From positions 11,868 through 75,867 of the forward strand of contig DBDA01000051.1 in the NCBI GenBank assembly GCA_002293375.1: a DNA stretch of 64,000 nt. The letters are read 5' to 3'. The DNA comes from Odoribacter sp. UBA944 (GTDB lineage: Bacteria; Bacteroidota; Bacteroidia; Bacteroidales; Marinifilaceae). A program made the position numbers and the translations under genes. Positions 24,377 through 33,911 of the stretch are shown piece by piece (the first letter of the stretch is position 1; every line of letters starts with the position of its first letter). The notes under the pieces were generated by a model. It was given only the letters and a program-made list of their open reading frames with translations, ran no database searches and had not been told where the DNA came from.

Positions 24377-27181
24377 TCACTGTTTGGGTTTAAAGATCAG
24401 ATCAACCTCCTCCGCATTCGTAAACATCTTTTTCGAAAACTCCCGTAGCAATGTCGGTGTTGTATTTTTGATCACATCTTCGTAGTTTTCCGGATCGTCT
24501 GGGTTGTATCCCATCTGGTACCAGGTAGCGAGCGCATTCAACCAATATTCATTGTTCTGTCTGGCCGTTTCCCGTTCCTTCAACATATTGGAGGTCACTT
24601 TATTTAACTCTTCCTGTGTAGGCCCATTCTTCATCATATCCTCCATTTCCTTGTGTACCAGCGATTGGAGATGAGAAGCCTTTTCGGGATCGCAATCAAA
24701 AATAACGCTCAGGGTGTATTGTGCAAACGGTTCTTTGTTTGCCCCCGGCGATACATTTACTCCGTATGTACCTCCCTCTTTTTCCCGGATATTTTCAGTA
24801 TACCTGATCCGGAGCACTCCGGCCAGGATAGATTGGTAAATATTGTTCTGCGGGGTATAGGGAATGACCGTTTGTGTACATACCGTCACAGAGGTGGCTT
24901 TGGGGGTTTCGAAAACGATCCCGATCTCCTTATTTATTTTTTTAGGCCCACGCACCCCGTTGTCTCTCCAATTTTCTTTCCTGTATGCCGAAGGGATGGA
25001 ACCAATGTATTTGGTGATCAGTGGTTTTGCTGTTTCCGCATCCATGTCTCCCACAACGATAAAGGTGAAATCGGAGGCATCCTGAAACCGCTCCCTGTAA
25101 ACTTGCTCTATTTTTTCCATGCTGATGCTGTTCAGGAATTTTTCGTCTATCGGCGTGACCCTCGGATGGTAATTGCTCAAAATGATCTGCATGGAATCCT
25201 GCAGGATCTTATTCGGGTTGTTTTTTGCATTCCGTATGGATTCGCGCAACCTGCTCAGGCAGGCATTGTGCGCTTCCCGGTCGAACCGGGGGTGCTGGAA
25301 TTGCAGATAGAGCAACTCCAACAGGCTTGTAAAATCCTTGGGAGAAGAAAAACCGCTTATATTTTCGTAAAGGCCGGAAAGGCTCACTCCGATGGATAAT
25401 TTCATGCCGACAAGCGCCCTTTGCAGATCCATCGCAGTGAAATTACCAACACCGTACGCGTCTACAAAATTGGAAAGCATGATGGCCGAAGGCAGCAGGT
25501 CAGCATTGTACAGGGAAATGCCTCCTTTGCTGAAAGCGAACAGGAGAAGTTGATCCTTGTTGTAATCCACTTGCTTGAACACCACTTTTGCTCCGTTGGA
25601 GAGCGTCCACTCTTCTGCGCCGAGTGCAGGGATCTGTTTGGTCTCCGTAATGGTACCGCCCGGCAGTTCTTCACGGATCAGATCGGATTCAACCGAACTG
25701 TCTTCGTATGGTTGTATGTCGGATCTTTTTACCTCGTCGATGCTCTTTAAAACCTCTTGTTCTGTCAGGTGTTTTGCATCTTCGGAAGGACCGGTAACGA
25801 CGATAACCATATTCTTATATGTATTCCACTCCTTTGCTTTGGCCCAAATTTCCCCGGCGGTTATGCCGGGCAATTCGCTTTTCACAAAATGGTAGTAATA
25901 CTCTATATCGATGATCGGCCTGTCTTCAAGAAAATTATTTTTGATCTGGCCGATAAAATATTCGTTGGTTCTTTTATCCCGTTGTTTGTAGGAAGATTCG
26001 ACACTGGTCAGTACATTTTTTTTCATCCGTTCCAATTCGGATTCGGTGAAGCCGTATCTGACAACCCTTTCATTTTCCGTCAGGATGCTTTTCAGGGCCA
26101 GCTCTTCTTCGTTGTTTCTGGCAGTGACATGAATATAATAGGCTCCGTACCCACGCACTATTTTACCGTACACAATGCTTCCGTCCATAAAAGGCGGAAT
26201 GCCCTTTTGGAGGATTTCGGAAATACGTGCCCGGATCATGTTTGTGTAAAGGGAGTTGACCAATTCGTCCCGGAGGTTTCCATACCGGTCTCCCGGTTTC
26301 CGGTCTTCGCGTTTCATGTAAATGGAGACAGAGGATTCCTGTGCTTCGGGGTCAGTAGCCAATACATAATATACTTCATCGTGCTCCGGAATTTCAAAAA
26401 AGGGCCTCGGTTTTGCATGCTCTATCGCCGGTATGGGAGAAAACAATTCGATTATCTTCTTTTCCATCTCGTCCACATCGAAATCTCCGACAACGGCAAT
26501 TGCCTGTAAATCGGTACGGTACCAATCGTGATAGAAATCCCGGATCGTTTGGTAATCAAAATTTTGGATGACGGCCAAATCACCGATCATATCCCGCTTG
26601 GCATATTGCGAACCTTTATAGAGTACCGGATTCGTTTGGTTCAGGATCCGTAATTCGGAGTCCCTACGCGTACGCCACTCTTCCGAGATTACCCCCCGTT
26701 CGTTGTCGATCTCCTTCTCTTCCAGCAACAAATAATTAGCCCAATCGTGAAGGATCAGTAAACAACTGTCCATGAGCGGAAGATTCGTAGTCGGAACATT
26801 GTTGATGCTGTACACGGTTTCATTCTGACCCGTAGATGCATTCAAATCCCTGCCGAAAGCAATTCCGTTCCGTGCCAGCATCTCCCTTAGACTGGTTCCC
26901 GGAAAGTGTTTCGTCCCGTTGAAAGCCATGTGTTCCAGAAAATGGGCCAAACCGTTTTGATCGTCATTTTCAAGCAAGGCGCCTACATTCTGGATGATGT
27001 AAAAACCGGCACGCTCTTTGGGTTCGCTGTTTTTACGAATGTAGTAGGTCATTCCGTTTTCCAACTTCCCTGTTTTTATAGCCGGATCCATTGGAATTTT
27101 TGCATCCGGATCCCGCTGGCAAGACACGCATCCTGTCAGTACTAAAAAAAACAGAAACACTCTGCCTATCCATGTTTTCAT
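24377..27181 (-). CDS. M16 family zinc metallopeptidase, exported lipoprotein
   Basis: A 934-residue two-half pitrilysin-type protease. The signal sequence ends at a lipobox-like Cys18 or Cys21 (FFLVLTGCVSCQRD). The N-terminal half has the inverted zinc motif HFLEH (His80, Glu83, His84) and the distal ligand Glu161 in EEKEIDNERGVISEEW, so the site is complete. The C-terminal half contains the second M16 repeat (about residues 520-920). M16 enzymes cut peptides enclosed in a chamber. It is the last gene of the minus-strand run from the SusC/SusD and ABC genes, 37 bases after the second permease, which suggests trimming of imported peptides. Confidence 0.92.
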   Translation of the reverse strand: MKTWIGRVFLFFLVLTGCVSCQRDPDAKIPMDPAIKTGKLENGMTYYIRKNSEPKERAGFYIIQNVGALLENDDQNGLAHFLEHMAFNGTKHFPGTSLREMLARNGIAFGRDLNASTGQNETVYSINNVPTTNLPLMDSCLLILHDWANYLLLEEKEIDNERGVISEEWRTRRDSELRILNQTNPVLYKGSQYAKRDMIGDLAVIQNFDYQTIRDFYHDWYRTDLQAIAVVGDFDVDEMEKKIIELFSPIPAIEHAKPRPFFEIPEHDEVYYVLATDPEAQESSVSIYMKREDRKPGDRYGNLRDELVNSLYTNMIRARISEILQKGIPPFMDGSIVYGKIVRGYGAYYIHVTARNNEEELALKSILTENERVVRYGFTESELERMKKNVLTSVESSYKQRDKRTNEYFIGQIKNNFLEDRPIIDIEYYYHFVKSELPGITAGEIWAKAKEWNTYKNMVIVVTGPSEDAKHLTEQEVLKSIDEVKRSDIQPYEDSSVESDLIREELPGGTITETKQIPALGAEEWTLSNGAKVVFKQVDYNKDQLLLFAFSKGGISLYNADLLPSAIMLSNFVDAYGVGNFTAMDLQRALVGMKLSIGVSLSGLYENISGFSSPKDFTSLLELLYLQFQHPRFDREAHNACLSRLRESIRNAKNNPNKILQDSMQIILSNYHPRVTPIDEKFLNSISMEKIEQVYRERFQDASDFTFIVVGDMDAETAKPLITKYIGSIPSAYRKENWRDNGVRGPKKINKEIGIVFETPKATSVTVCTQTVIPYTPQNNIYQSILAGVLRIRYTENIREKEGGTYGVNVSPGANKEPFAQYTLSVIFDCDPEKASHLQSLVHKEMEDMMKNGPTQEELNKVTSNMLKERETARQNNEYWLNALATWYQMGYNPDDPENYEDVIKNTTPTLLREFSKKMFTNAEEVDLIFKPKQ

Positions 27182-27218
27182 ACTCTGCTTATTTTATGTA
27201 TTTAGGTCATTTACCCTC

Positions 27219-29540
27219 TTATTTCCGGTTTCTGCGGATCAGTACAAAACCTCCGAAGGCCAGCAATAGACCGGGAAGGGCCCATTCGTATATCCATTTG
27301 TACCAAACCGCACCGGCCTGGGAAATGTGTATGGCGGTATCGGTAGGCGACGGGCGACGGAGTTCCATCGGAGCGACCCCGTAGGTCAGCCACCTGAACA
27401 GGTAATAGACCACCTGCGACGGCCGGCTCGTAAATCCCTGCCGCCCGTTCTGCACCTCGCGGTTGTCCATCCAGTCGGCATCCCCGGCGATCAGGATCCG
27501 CTGTTCCTTGTCACCGACGGTACGGGTGAGTGCAACAGCCGGTACAAATGTTCCCGTCCGTTCCCCTCTCCGCTCTACGGGTTGCAGGTTTCCCTGTATC
27601 CAGTCCACCGGGCCAATCTTGTTCCAGGCATCATTCCGCGTCGCCAGCAAAGGGCGCGCCGTATACCCGGTAGAAACGCCCGGATGGAGTGCGGCAACAC
27701 CCGGCATAGCTACCATCGGAATTCCGAATTTTGCGCCACTGACGAGATCCCAGGTTTTGATCCCCTCTTCGGTGAAATACCCCCCAACTACATTTGCAAG
27801 TTCTATGACCGGCTTCTCAGCCAAACATCCCGGCTCCAATTCCACTCCAAAACGCTCCAAAAGCGGCGACGTAACCGGGTGGCTATCGGGTTCTACCAAC
27901 AATATCAGGTTGCCGCCCCGGGCCAGATAAGCATCGAGCGCCGCCAATTCCTCCGCAGCATACGCCGACTGCGGATCGGCAATGACCAATACATCCACGG
28001 ATTCCGGAACACCCGCCGTTCCGAGCCGGACTTCCACACCGTCCAAGCCTTGGTTCAGCAGCGAGAAACGGTTGAAAATATTTGAAACGATCCGCTCGTA
28101 TCCTTCCCCACGCCTATCATATATGGAACGCTCCCCGTGCCCGGTGACAAAGCCCACCTGCGGCATATCGACCGCTAAGCGCTTGAAAGCCACGGCTATC
28201 TCCTCATCAAAGGGCATTGGAGGTGTTTCGTCATACATACGCAGCACACTCCGGCGACCGTTTTCCAGCTCGAAAAAGCGGACAAAACGGTACCGTTCCG
28301 GCGAGAGATCGACGATCTCATCCATCTCCTCCTTCGTTTTGAACAGCCGGAAAGGCACGCGGTTGAGCCGGGCTATTTCACTCGCCGTCTCCTCAAACGT
28401 AAGGTCCGGTTTTATCCGCTCTACACCGGTAGGTTTATCTGTCGGTGCATAGTAGTAAACATACCTGAACCGGATATCGGGCTTGAAGCGCAGATAGCGC
28501 TCGTAACCGGCCTTGTCCTTCGAGATGCTCCTTGGCAAGCCCAATGTCCGGTAACGATCCATCAGGTTTACGTAGGTCGTTATGGTAAGCGGCCCCCGGT
28601 CTTTTAACTGTTCTATGATCTTGCGGCTCTGCGGATGCAAAGTATTGAGCTGCGTCTCCGTCACGTCGGCATACAGACGCAATGCGGGGCGCGACACCAG
28701 CCATCCCACGCCTACTACGGCAAGTGCCACCGAAAGGTAACGTACCGCCTGGCGCCACAGGGGATAGTGATAATGGGCCAAATGCAACTTGAGTATCGTA
28801 AAAGCGATGAACATAGCGATGATACTCAGGAAATAGACAACCGGACTGCTGGCCAGCATTCCCTTCATAAATATGCTTGTCTTACCCGAGAGGGAGAGCC
28901 ATGTCGTCACGTCCCGTACAGTGTCCCACTGCTGGCCATACTGTCCGATCCGGTCTAATACCATAAAAACAGCGAACGACCCGATGGCCGCTACTACGGG
29001 ATAGCGCGTCAACGAAGAGAGGAACAACCCTATCGCAGAGTAGGCGAGCATTGTAAGCAGTATTCCCAGCAGCGCCACGAATACCAAGGACCAATTGAAA
29101 TGGGGGGTGATCAGGGAGGTAGGTACAACGAACAGCAGAAGCACCCCGATCAACAGCAGCGAATAGGCCGCCATACTGAAAAATTTACCCCAGACGACCT
29201 GCGATGGTTTGACAGGCGAAGAGTCCAAGAGCCGGATCGACCCGTTGGCTAATTCGCGACTGATCAGCCCCATCGTCAACAGGGGGTAAAAAATGTACAG
29301 ATATTTTACCGCCGACTGGAACACGCTTACTCCCCAGCGTCCGCGCATCTCGATCGTAAAAAACCAATCGGTCAGTCCGGGCAGGTTCGTTCCCAATGCC
29401 GCCTCCTTTGCTATCAAAACCATCGTATCGCAGTAAGCCACAGCACACTGTATGGTAAAGATGATCAGTATCAGCCATGCGATGGGCGAATAAAAAAACG
29501 ATTGTAATTCAGCCCTGGCAATCGTATAAATTTGTTTCAT
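27219..29540 (-). CDS. GldF-GldG fusion: ABC-2 type permease plus auxiliary domain (second copy)
   Basis: A 773-residue inner-membrane protein. Residues 1-245 form an ABC-2 permease with about six helices (opening IARAELQSFFYSPIAWLILI), as in GldF. A further helix (near VVGVGWLVSRPALRLYADVT) leads into a large extracytoplasmic GldG-like domain (residues about 300-730; for example VDMPQVGFVTGHGERSIYDR), and a C-terminal helix (WIYEWALPGLLLAFGGFVLI) closes it. In gliding Bacteroidota gldF and gldG are separate genes; here they are fused. It follows its paralogue after 36 bases and probably pairs with it. Transported substrate is unknown; motility is not implied. Confidence 0.82.
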   Translation of the reverse strand: MKQIYTIARAELQSFFYSPIAWLILIIFTIQCAVAYCDTMVLIAKEAALGTNLPGLTDWFFTIEMRGRWGVSVFQSAVKYLYIFYPLLTMGLISRELANGSIRLLDSSPVKPSQVVWGKFFSMAAYSLLLIGVLLLFVVPTSLITPHFNWSLVFVALLGILLTMLAYSAIGLFLSSLTRYPVVAAIGSFAVFMVLDRIGQYGQQWDTVRDVTTWLSLSGKTSIFMKGMLASSPVVYFLSIIAMFIAFTILKLHLAHYHYPLWRQAVRYLSVALAVVGVGWLVSRPALRLYADVTETQLNTLHPQSRKIIEQLKDRGPLTITTYVNLMDRYRTLGLPRSISKDKAGYERYLRFKPDIRFRYVYYYAPTDKPTGVERIKPDLTFEETASEIARLNRVPFRLFKTKEEMDEIVDLSPERYRFVRFFELENGRRSVLRMYDETPPMPFDEEIAVAFKRLAVDMPQVGFVTGHGERSIYDRRGEGYERIVSNIFNRFSLLNQGLDGVEVRLGTAGVPESVDVLVIADPQSAYAAEELAALDAYLARGGNLILLVEPDSHPVTSPLLERFGVELEPGCLAEKPVIELANVVGGYFTEEGIKTWDLVSGAKFGIPMVAMPGVAALHPGVSTGYTARPLLATRNDAWNKIGPVDWIQGNLQPVERRGERTGTFVPAVALTRTVGDKEQRILIAGDADWMDNREVQNGRQGFTSRPSQVVYYLFRWLTYGVAPMELRRPSPTDTAIHISQAGAVWYKWIYEWALPGLLLAFGGFVLIRRNRK

Positions 29541-29576
29541 ACGTTGTATTTTTCTCTCTCAATTTTTACCTTCCTT

Positions 29577-31901
29577 TTAGCGACTGTTACGCCTGTAGTA
29601 GAGCACGCCCCCTGCTACGGCCATGATCGCGGGCAGGATCCAGATATACAGATAATAGAGCCAACCGAGATCGGCATCGACAAAATTTATCTTTCCATCC
29701 CGGGTCTTCCCGCGGCTTATCTGCACCGGCACTTTGTGATCCACCAACCAGCTGAAACAGGAGATCCCCAGGCTCACCGTAGCTGCATCCACACCGGCGT
29801 AATTGGTCGCCACCCCTGCGTTGTTCAGCCACTCGGCGTCGGACGAAACAAGAATCCGCTGCTCCCGTCCGTTGATCCGACGCTCTATGGCGGCCAGGGT
29901 TACATGCGCTCCCCGGTATTCCCCCAGCGATGCATCCGGTTCAAGTACCCCGTCGAGCAGGTTTGCCTTCTCTTTTTTCAACCAGCCGTGGGACGACGAG
30001 GCGAACAACGGGATATATCCTTCCCTCTCAGGCAACTCTATCGCTGTCGCCATCCGCATCGGTTGGCTGAGCCCCCACTCCGTCCAATGACGGAAAGCCG
30101 GATCGATCCGGGCGGCGCCCTCTACGGCTCGACTCAACACGATGTGCGGATAAAGATCCATCGATTCGGAATGATTCTGTACCAAATAGCCCAAAGCGAA
30201 AGAAATACCTAACGAAGCAGCTATTTTATTCATGTTCTGTTCATTGCCCGCATCGGCCAGCAACAGCATATTGCCACCGTTCTCCAGGTACCCAGTGATC
30301 ATACCGAGCTCTTCGGGTGTCAACTCTTCCGTGGGATTAGCCACCACAAGCAGATCGGCGCCTTCGGAAAGGATACCGTTCGTAATATCCGCCTGTTCGA
30401 CGCGGAATCCCTGATTAATAAGCGACATGCGCACAGAGGGGGTGTTCATCAGAACATCGTATCCCTCCATACTGCCGGACGTGATGTCGGCCATTCCGCG
30501 CCCCGTCAGATAAACCACCAACGGAGGGGCGGAAGTCACTCCTTTGAAAGCCACCGCGATCTCTCGCTCATCGGGCAATATCCGGTTATCGTCGTAAAGC
30601 CGCAACGGACGTGGTTCTCTCCCCGCGGCTTCAATCGTACGCACCACAGGATTCCCCTCCCATGCGAGGTTCAGCGGGCAATGTTCCCGTACCTGTTCGG
30701 GGGTGAGCAAGCGACCGGGATCAATCCCATTGACCGTACAAAAATGGCGGGCCATGGAATCGAGCGTAAGGCCATTACTCAAAGCATGCCTGGCAAAATT
30801 TCCCGGCAGGTCCGGCTGTCCGTAATAATAGAGATACTCCAATTCCATGTTGGGGTGGAAACGCATGTAAGGCTCAAAACGCTCCCTGTCCTGATTGATA
30901 CTGACCGGCAACATCAGCTCTGCGTTTTTGTGCAGTACATTGACATACGAAGTGACCGTGACCCTGCCCTCCAGATCCTCCATGATCTGCCGGCTGGCTG
31001 CGGAGATGGTATTGCGCTGATCAGCCGTATTGTCGGCATACATGCGCAAGGCGGGACGCGAGGTGACATACCCCAATGCCAACATCCCCAACACAACACC
31101 GGCATACACACCGGCCTTCTTCCACACGGCAAGGGAGATCTTCCTGAAACCCAATCTGAATCCTGTGAACAGCAGACACATTCCGATCACAAGCAAATAG
31201 TAGATCGCGTCCGCACTGGATATGATCCCTGCTAAAAAACTCCCTATTCTCTTATTGATGGCTAACCACCAAGTTATCTCCCGCACAAAATTCACGTCTT
31301 GCCAGATCCCTCCCACATAGGTAAGTCCGGCCAGTACGCCCAGCGTTCCGGCTGCGGACACGATGGGATACGAGCTCAGCGACGACATAAAAAGCCCCAC
31401 GGCCGCGTAGGTACACATCAAAAGATAGATACCTGCAAGGGCGGTCAGTATAGCCGGTATCTCAAGGTGCGGAACGGTGAAAACACCCGCTACGACGGTC
31501 AGCAGCAATATCACAATAAGCAGCAACGAGAAAATGCACATCGAGAGGTATTTGCCCGCAACCACCTGTCGTATCGTGACCGGCGAAGAATCCAACAGTT
31601 TAATCCCCCCGGTGTTTATCTCGCGGCAGATCAGTCCCATGGTCAGCATCGGAAAAAAAAGGTACAACTCATTCAGGATAGATGCCAAAACCCCGGTCTG
31701 CAACAGATCATGCCCCGTGTAAAGACGGCGCGTGGCGCTCCCGACAGATTCGCCGATCTCCTGAGACCTGACAGCCAGATCAAAAATATCGTAAAACCGC
31801 CCAAAGACAAGGATGCCGAACAGCACCAGCATCAACCAGGCGAATGGCGAGTAGAAAAGCGTTTGCAATTCGGCCTTTGCGATTTTCCAGGTTGTAAACA
31901 T
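29577..31901 (-). CDS. GldF-GldG fusion: ABC-2 type permease plus auxiliary domain (first copy)
   Basis: A 774-residue paralogue of the next gene with the same layout: N-terminal permease (IAKAELQTLFYSPFAWLMLV), anchor helix (LGMLALGYVTSRPALRMYAD), periplasmic GldG-like domain (for example RISLINQ-type GldG core, read here as SVRMSLINQGFRVEQADITN, then LTPEELGMITGYLENGGNML) and C-terminal helix (YLYIWILPAIMAVAGGVLYY). It starts 4 bases after the ABC ATPase stop. Two unequal permease subunits with one ATPase suggest a heterodimeric transporter. Confidence 0.82.
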   Translation of the reverse strand: MFTTWKIAKAELQTLFYSPFAWLMLVLFGILVFGRFYDIFDLAVRSQEIGESVGSATRRLYTGHDLLQTGVLASILNELYLFFPMLTMGLICREINTGGIKLLDSSPVTIRQVVAGKYLSMCIFSLLLIVILLLTVVAGVFTVPHLEIPAILTALAGIYLLMCTYAAVGLFMSSLSSYPIVSAAGTLGVLAGLTYVGGIWQDVNFVREITWWLAINKRIGSFLAGIISSADAIYYLLVIGMCLLFTGFRLGFRKISLAVWKKAGVYAGVVLGMLALGYVTSRPALRMYADNTADQRNTISAASRQIMEDLEGRVTVTSYVNVLHKNAELMLPVSINQDRERFEPYMRFHPNMELEYLYYYGQPDLPGNFARHALSNGLTLDSMARHFCTVNGIDPGRLLTPEQVREHCPLNLAWEGNPVVRTIEAAGREPRPLRLYDDNRILPDEREIAVAFKGVTSAPPLVVYLTGRGMADITSGSMEGYDVLMNTPSVRMSLINQGFRVEQADITNGILSEGADLLVVANPTEELTPEELGMITGYLENGGNMLLLADAGNEQNMNKIAASLGISFALGYLVQNHSESMDLYPHIVLSRAVEGAARIDPAFRHWTEWGLSQPMRMATAIELPEREGYIPLFASSSHGWLKKEKANLLDGVLEPDASLGEYRGAHVTLAAIERRINGREQRILVSSDAEWLNNAGVATNYAGVDAATVSLGISCFSWLVDHKVPVQISRGKTRDGKINFVDADLGWLYYLYIWILPAIMAVAGGVLYYRRNSR

Positions 31902-31905
31902 ACCG

Positions 31906-32838
31906 CTACGATTTTACTGTTTTACCCGACAGGTAGGCGAAGACCTCATCTAACGAGCCTTTCTCCAGGGCAATTTCCTGTATGCCCCAATTGCCTTCCA
32001 CCGATAAGCGTACCATACGTTCTACTATGCCCGACGGGTCGGAAAAGAAGATCCGGAACCGTTTTTCGGTGAGCTTGTCTACGCTCTCTACCGCCGGGAT
32101 CGCCTTCAATGTGTCGAGCCCCGGCGCCGCGTTGAACACCACCAAGAGAGAACGCGGGGCGATGTAATTGTCGAACTGTTCGATGGTTCCGGAAAAAACC
32201 AATTTACCTTGGTTAATCATTACGATATCGTCGCAACTCAACTGCACCTCGGGCAATATATGGGTCGAAAGGATCACGGAACGGTCTACGGCGATCTCCT
32301 TGATCAAATGGCGGATCTCCACGATCTGAATCGGATCCAGTCCGTTGGTCGGCTCGTCGAATACCACCACTTCAGGCCCGTGCACGATCGCCTGGGCAAT
32401 GCCCACACGCTGTTGGTAACCGCCCGACAGGTTCCGGAGCAAGCGTTTGCTGAAATGGTCAATACCGCAACGTTCCTTGGCGGCCTGCACGGCTTTTTTC
32501 ACTGCGGGCCCCCGCATCCTGCGCAGGTTGGCGCAAAATGTCAAGTACTCGTCCACGGTCATGTCCGGATTCAACGGCGGTTTTTGGGGAAGAAAACCAA
32601 TGTGCTGTTTGGCTCCGATGGGATCTTTACGCAAGTCGATGCCATTTATATATATACTCCCCGACGTCTGGTTAAGCACTCCGCAGATGATATTCATTGT
32701 AGTGGACTTTCCGGCCCCATTGGCTCCCAGAAGCCCGAGCACTCCGCGCCCTTTCACATCAAAACTCAAATCCTGCACAGCCCATTGCGTGGTGTACCGG
32801 TGATAGAGGTTCTCTACCCGAACAATTGCTTCTGACAT
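31906..32838 (-). CDS. ABC transporter ATP-binding protein (GldA-like)
   Basis: A 310-residue cytoplasmic ATPase powering the two adjacent fusion permeases. Walker A GLLGANGAGKST, Q-loop region IGFLPQKPPLNPDMTVDEYL, signature LSGGYQQRVGIAQAIVHGPE, Walker B VVVFDEPTNGLDP and switch His in ILSTHILPEVQ are all present. The C-terminal 80 residues are the regulatory extension usual in GldA/NatA-type subunits. 124 bases separate it from the metallohydrolase-like gene upstream; that gap holds a short CTGAAAG/CTTTCAG hairpin (32909-32926) without a T-run and no clear promoter. Confidence 0.9.
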   Translation of the reverse strand: MSEAIVRVENLYHRYTTQWAVQDLSFDVKGRGVLGLLGANGAGKSTTMNIICGVLNQTSGSIYINGIDLRKDPIGAKQHIGFLPQKPPLNPDMTVDEYLTFCANLRRMRGPAVKKAVQAAKERCGIDHFSKRLLRNLSGGYQQRVGIAQAIVHGPEVVVFDEPTNGLDPIQIVEIRHLIKEIAVDRSVILSTHILPEVQLSCDDIVMINQGKLVFSGTIEQFDNYIAPRSLLVVFNAAPGLDTLKAIPAVESVDKLTEKRFRIFFSDPSGIVERMVRLSVEGNWGIQEIALEKGSLDEVFAYLSGKTVKS

Positions 32839-32962
32839 ATTTTACTATTTTATAATTTCCGGACAAATTTCAGGAACCTGCAGTCCCATGTCGTGGAGCA
32901 GAGCAACCCTGAAAGCAAACTTTCAGAGTCACTCTGTCTTATGTGATCACGAAAGAAAAGGA

Positions 32963-33904
32963 TTAATTCCCTCCACGCAACGCGCTCAGATCGAGTCCAG
33001 CTTCAAGAATGGTAGCTTTTAACAGCCGGAAACGTTCCATCACGTACGGATAGGCTCCGTACTGAGCCTCGAACTCCGCATCGGACATCTCGATTATCGC
33101 GTTTATATATAGGGCAATGTCCTCTTCCTGGAAAGGCAAATAACCGTCCCAGTAAGGATGGAACCCCAAAAATCCCAAATCCTGTGGAGTAATCCCCGGA
33201 AACTGGGTCTGGTGTACCCATGAACTCCACATCGTCTGTCCGGTCGACAAATAAGGTGCCAGTAAACGTTCCGGGATCTCCCAGTACTTCTGCATATTCT
33301 CCTTTTTTCCGAAATTCGCTATGAGAAGTTGCGCTGCAAAATCCACACAGTAAGCCCTTACCACTTCGGGATCTTCGGCATCGTAATAACCCGCCTGGAG
33401 CGCTACATAGTTGACGCCGCCCCGGTAGGCATAATAATCGCCACCGTCTATGCTCAACTGATCAGTCACAATGATGCAGGTCGGATGCGCACTCCCGATA
33501 AACGGCAACAGCTTGGTATCGAGCAGTTCAAGCAGGGGCAGGATCCTGACCTTCTCCTCCGGGTTCCACCATTCGATCCGGGTCCATTGCACCAGCACCG
33601 TCTGGTCAGTTGTCTCCCTAAGCGTCATGTCGTAATTGAGGTCCAGTACCTCATAATAATAGGCTTTCTTACCGTTTGTATCGACCCGTCCGCGGTCTTC
33701 GGAACCGATCGTATCGCTGTAAAACACCGGTACTCCATATTCCTGCCAAATCTCGTAGATCTTCCGGTCAACGGCATCCGCACCGGTACCGGGATCCTCG
33801 ATCTCGTACCAGTTCTTAACCTCTGTCGGGGTCAAGCTCTCTTCCTTGGCGCACCCGGTCGCGATCGCGGCCAGCACCAATCCGGTTATAACTATATTTT
33901 TCAT
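32963..33904 (-). CDS. SusCD-associated metallohydrolase-type lipoprotein lacking a visible HExxH site
   Basis: A 313-residue lipoprotein (MKNIVITGLVLAAIATGC; alternative start at 33910). Overall pattern and position, directly after susD, fit the Bacteroidota family of substrate-import-associated zinc metallohydrolase lipoproteins (IYEIWQEYGVPVFYSDTIG near the N-terminus; GVNYVALQAGYY before the expected active site). At the place where that family has its HExxH helix this protein reads VRAYCVDFAAQLLIANF, with no His or Glu pair, and I find no HExxH elsewhere. It may be a binding subunit derived from an enzyme. Family assignment is from memory of the family layout, so moderately sure. Confidence 0.65.
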   Translation of the reverse strand: MKNIVITGLVLAAIATGCAKEESLTPTEVKNWYEIEDPGTGADAVDRKIYEIWQEYGVPVFYSDTIGSEDRGRVDTNGKKAYYYEVLDLNYDMTLRETTDQTVLVQWTRIEWWNPEEKVRILPLLELLDTKLLPFIGSAHPTCIIVTDQLSIDGGDYYAYRGGVNYVALQAGYYDAEDPEVVRAYCVDFAAQLLIANFGKKENMQKYWEIPERLLAPYLSTGQTMWSSWVHQTQFPGITPQDLGFLGFHPYWDGYLPFQEEDIALYINAIIEMSDAEFEAQYGAYPYVMERFRLLKATILEAGLDLSALRGGN

Positions 33905-33911
33905 ACACATG

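Noticed and set aside
32909..32926. CTGAAAG/CTTTCAG hairpin as a terminator before the ABC ATPase gene
   Set aside because: Only 7 pairs and no T-run on the minus strand.
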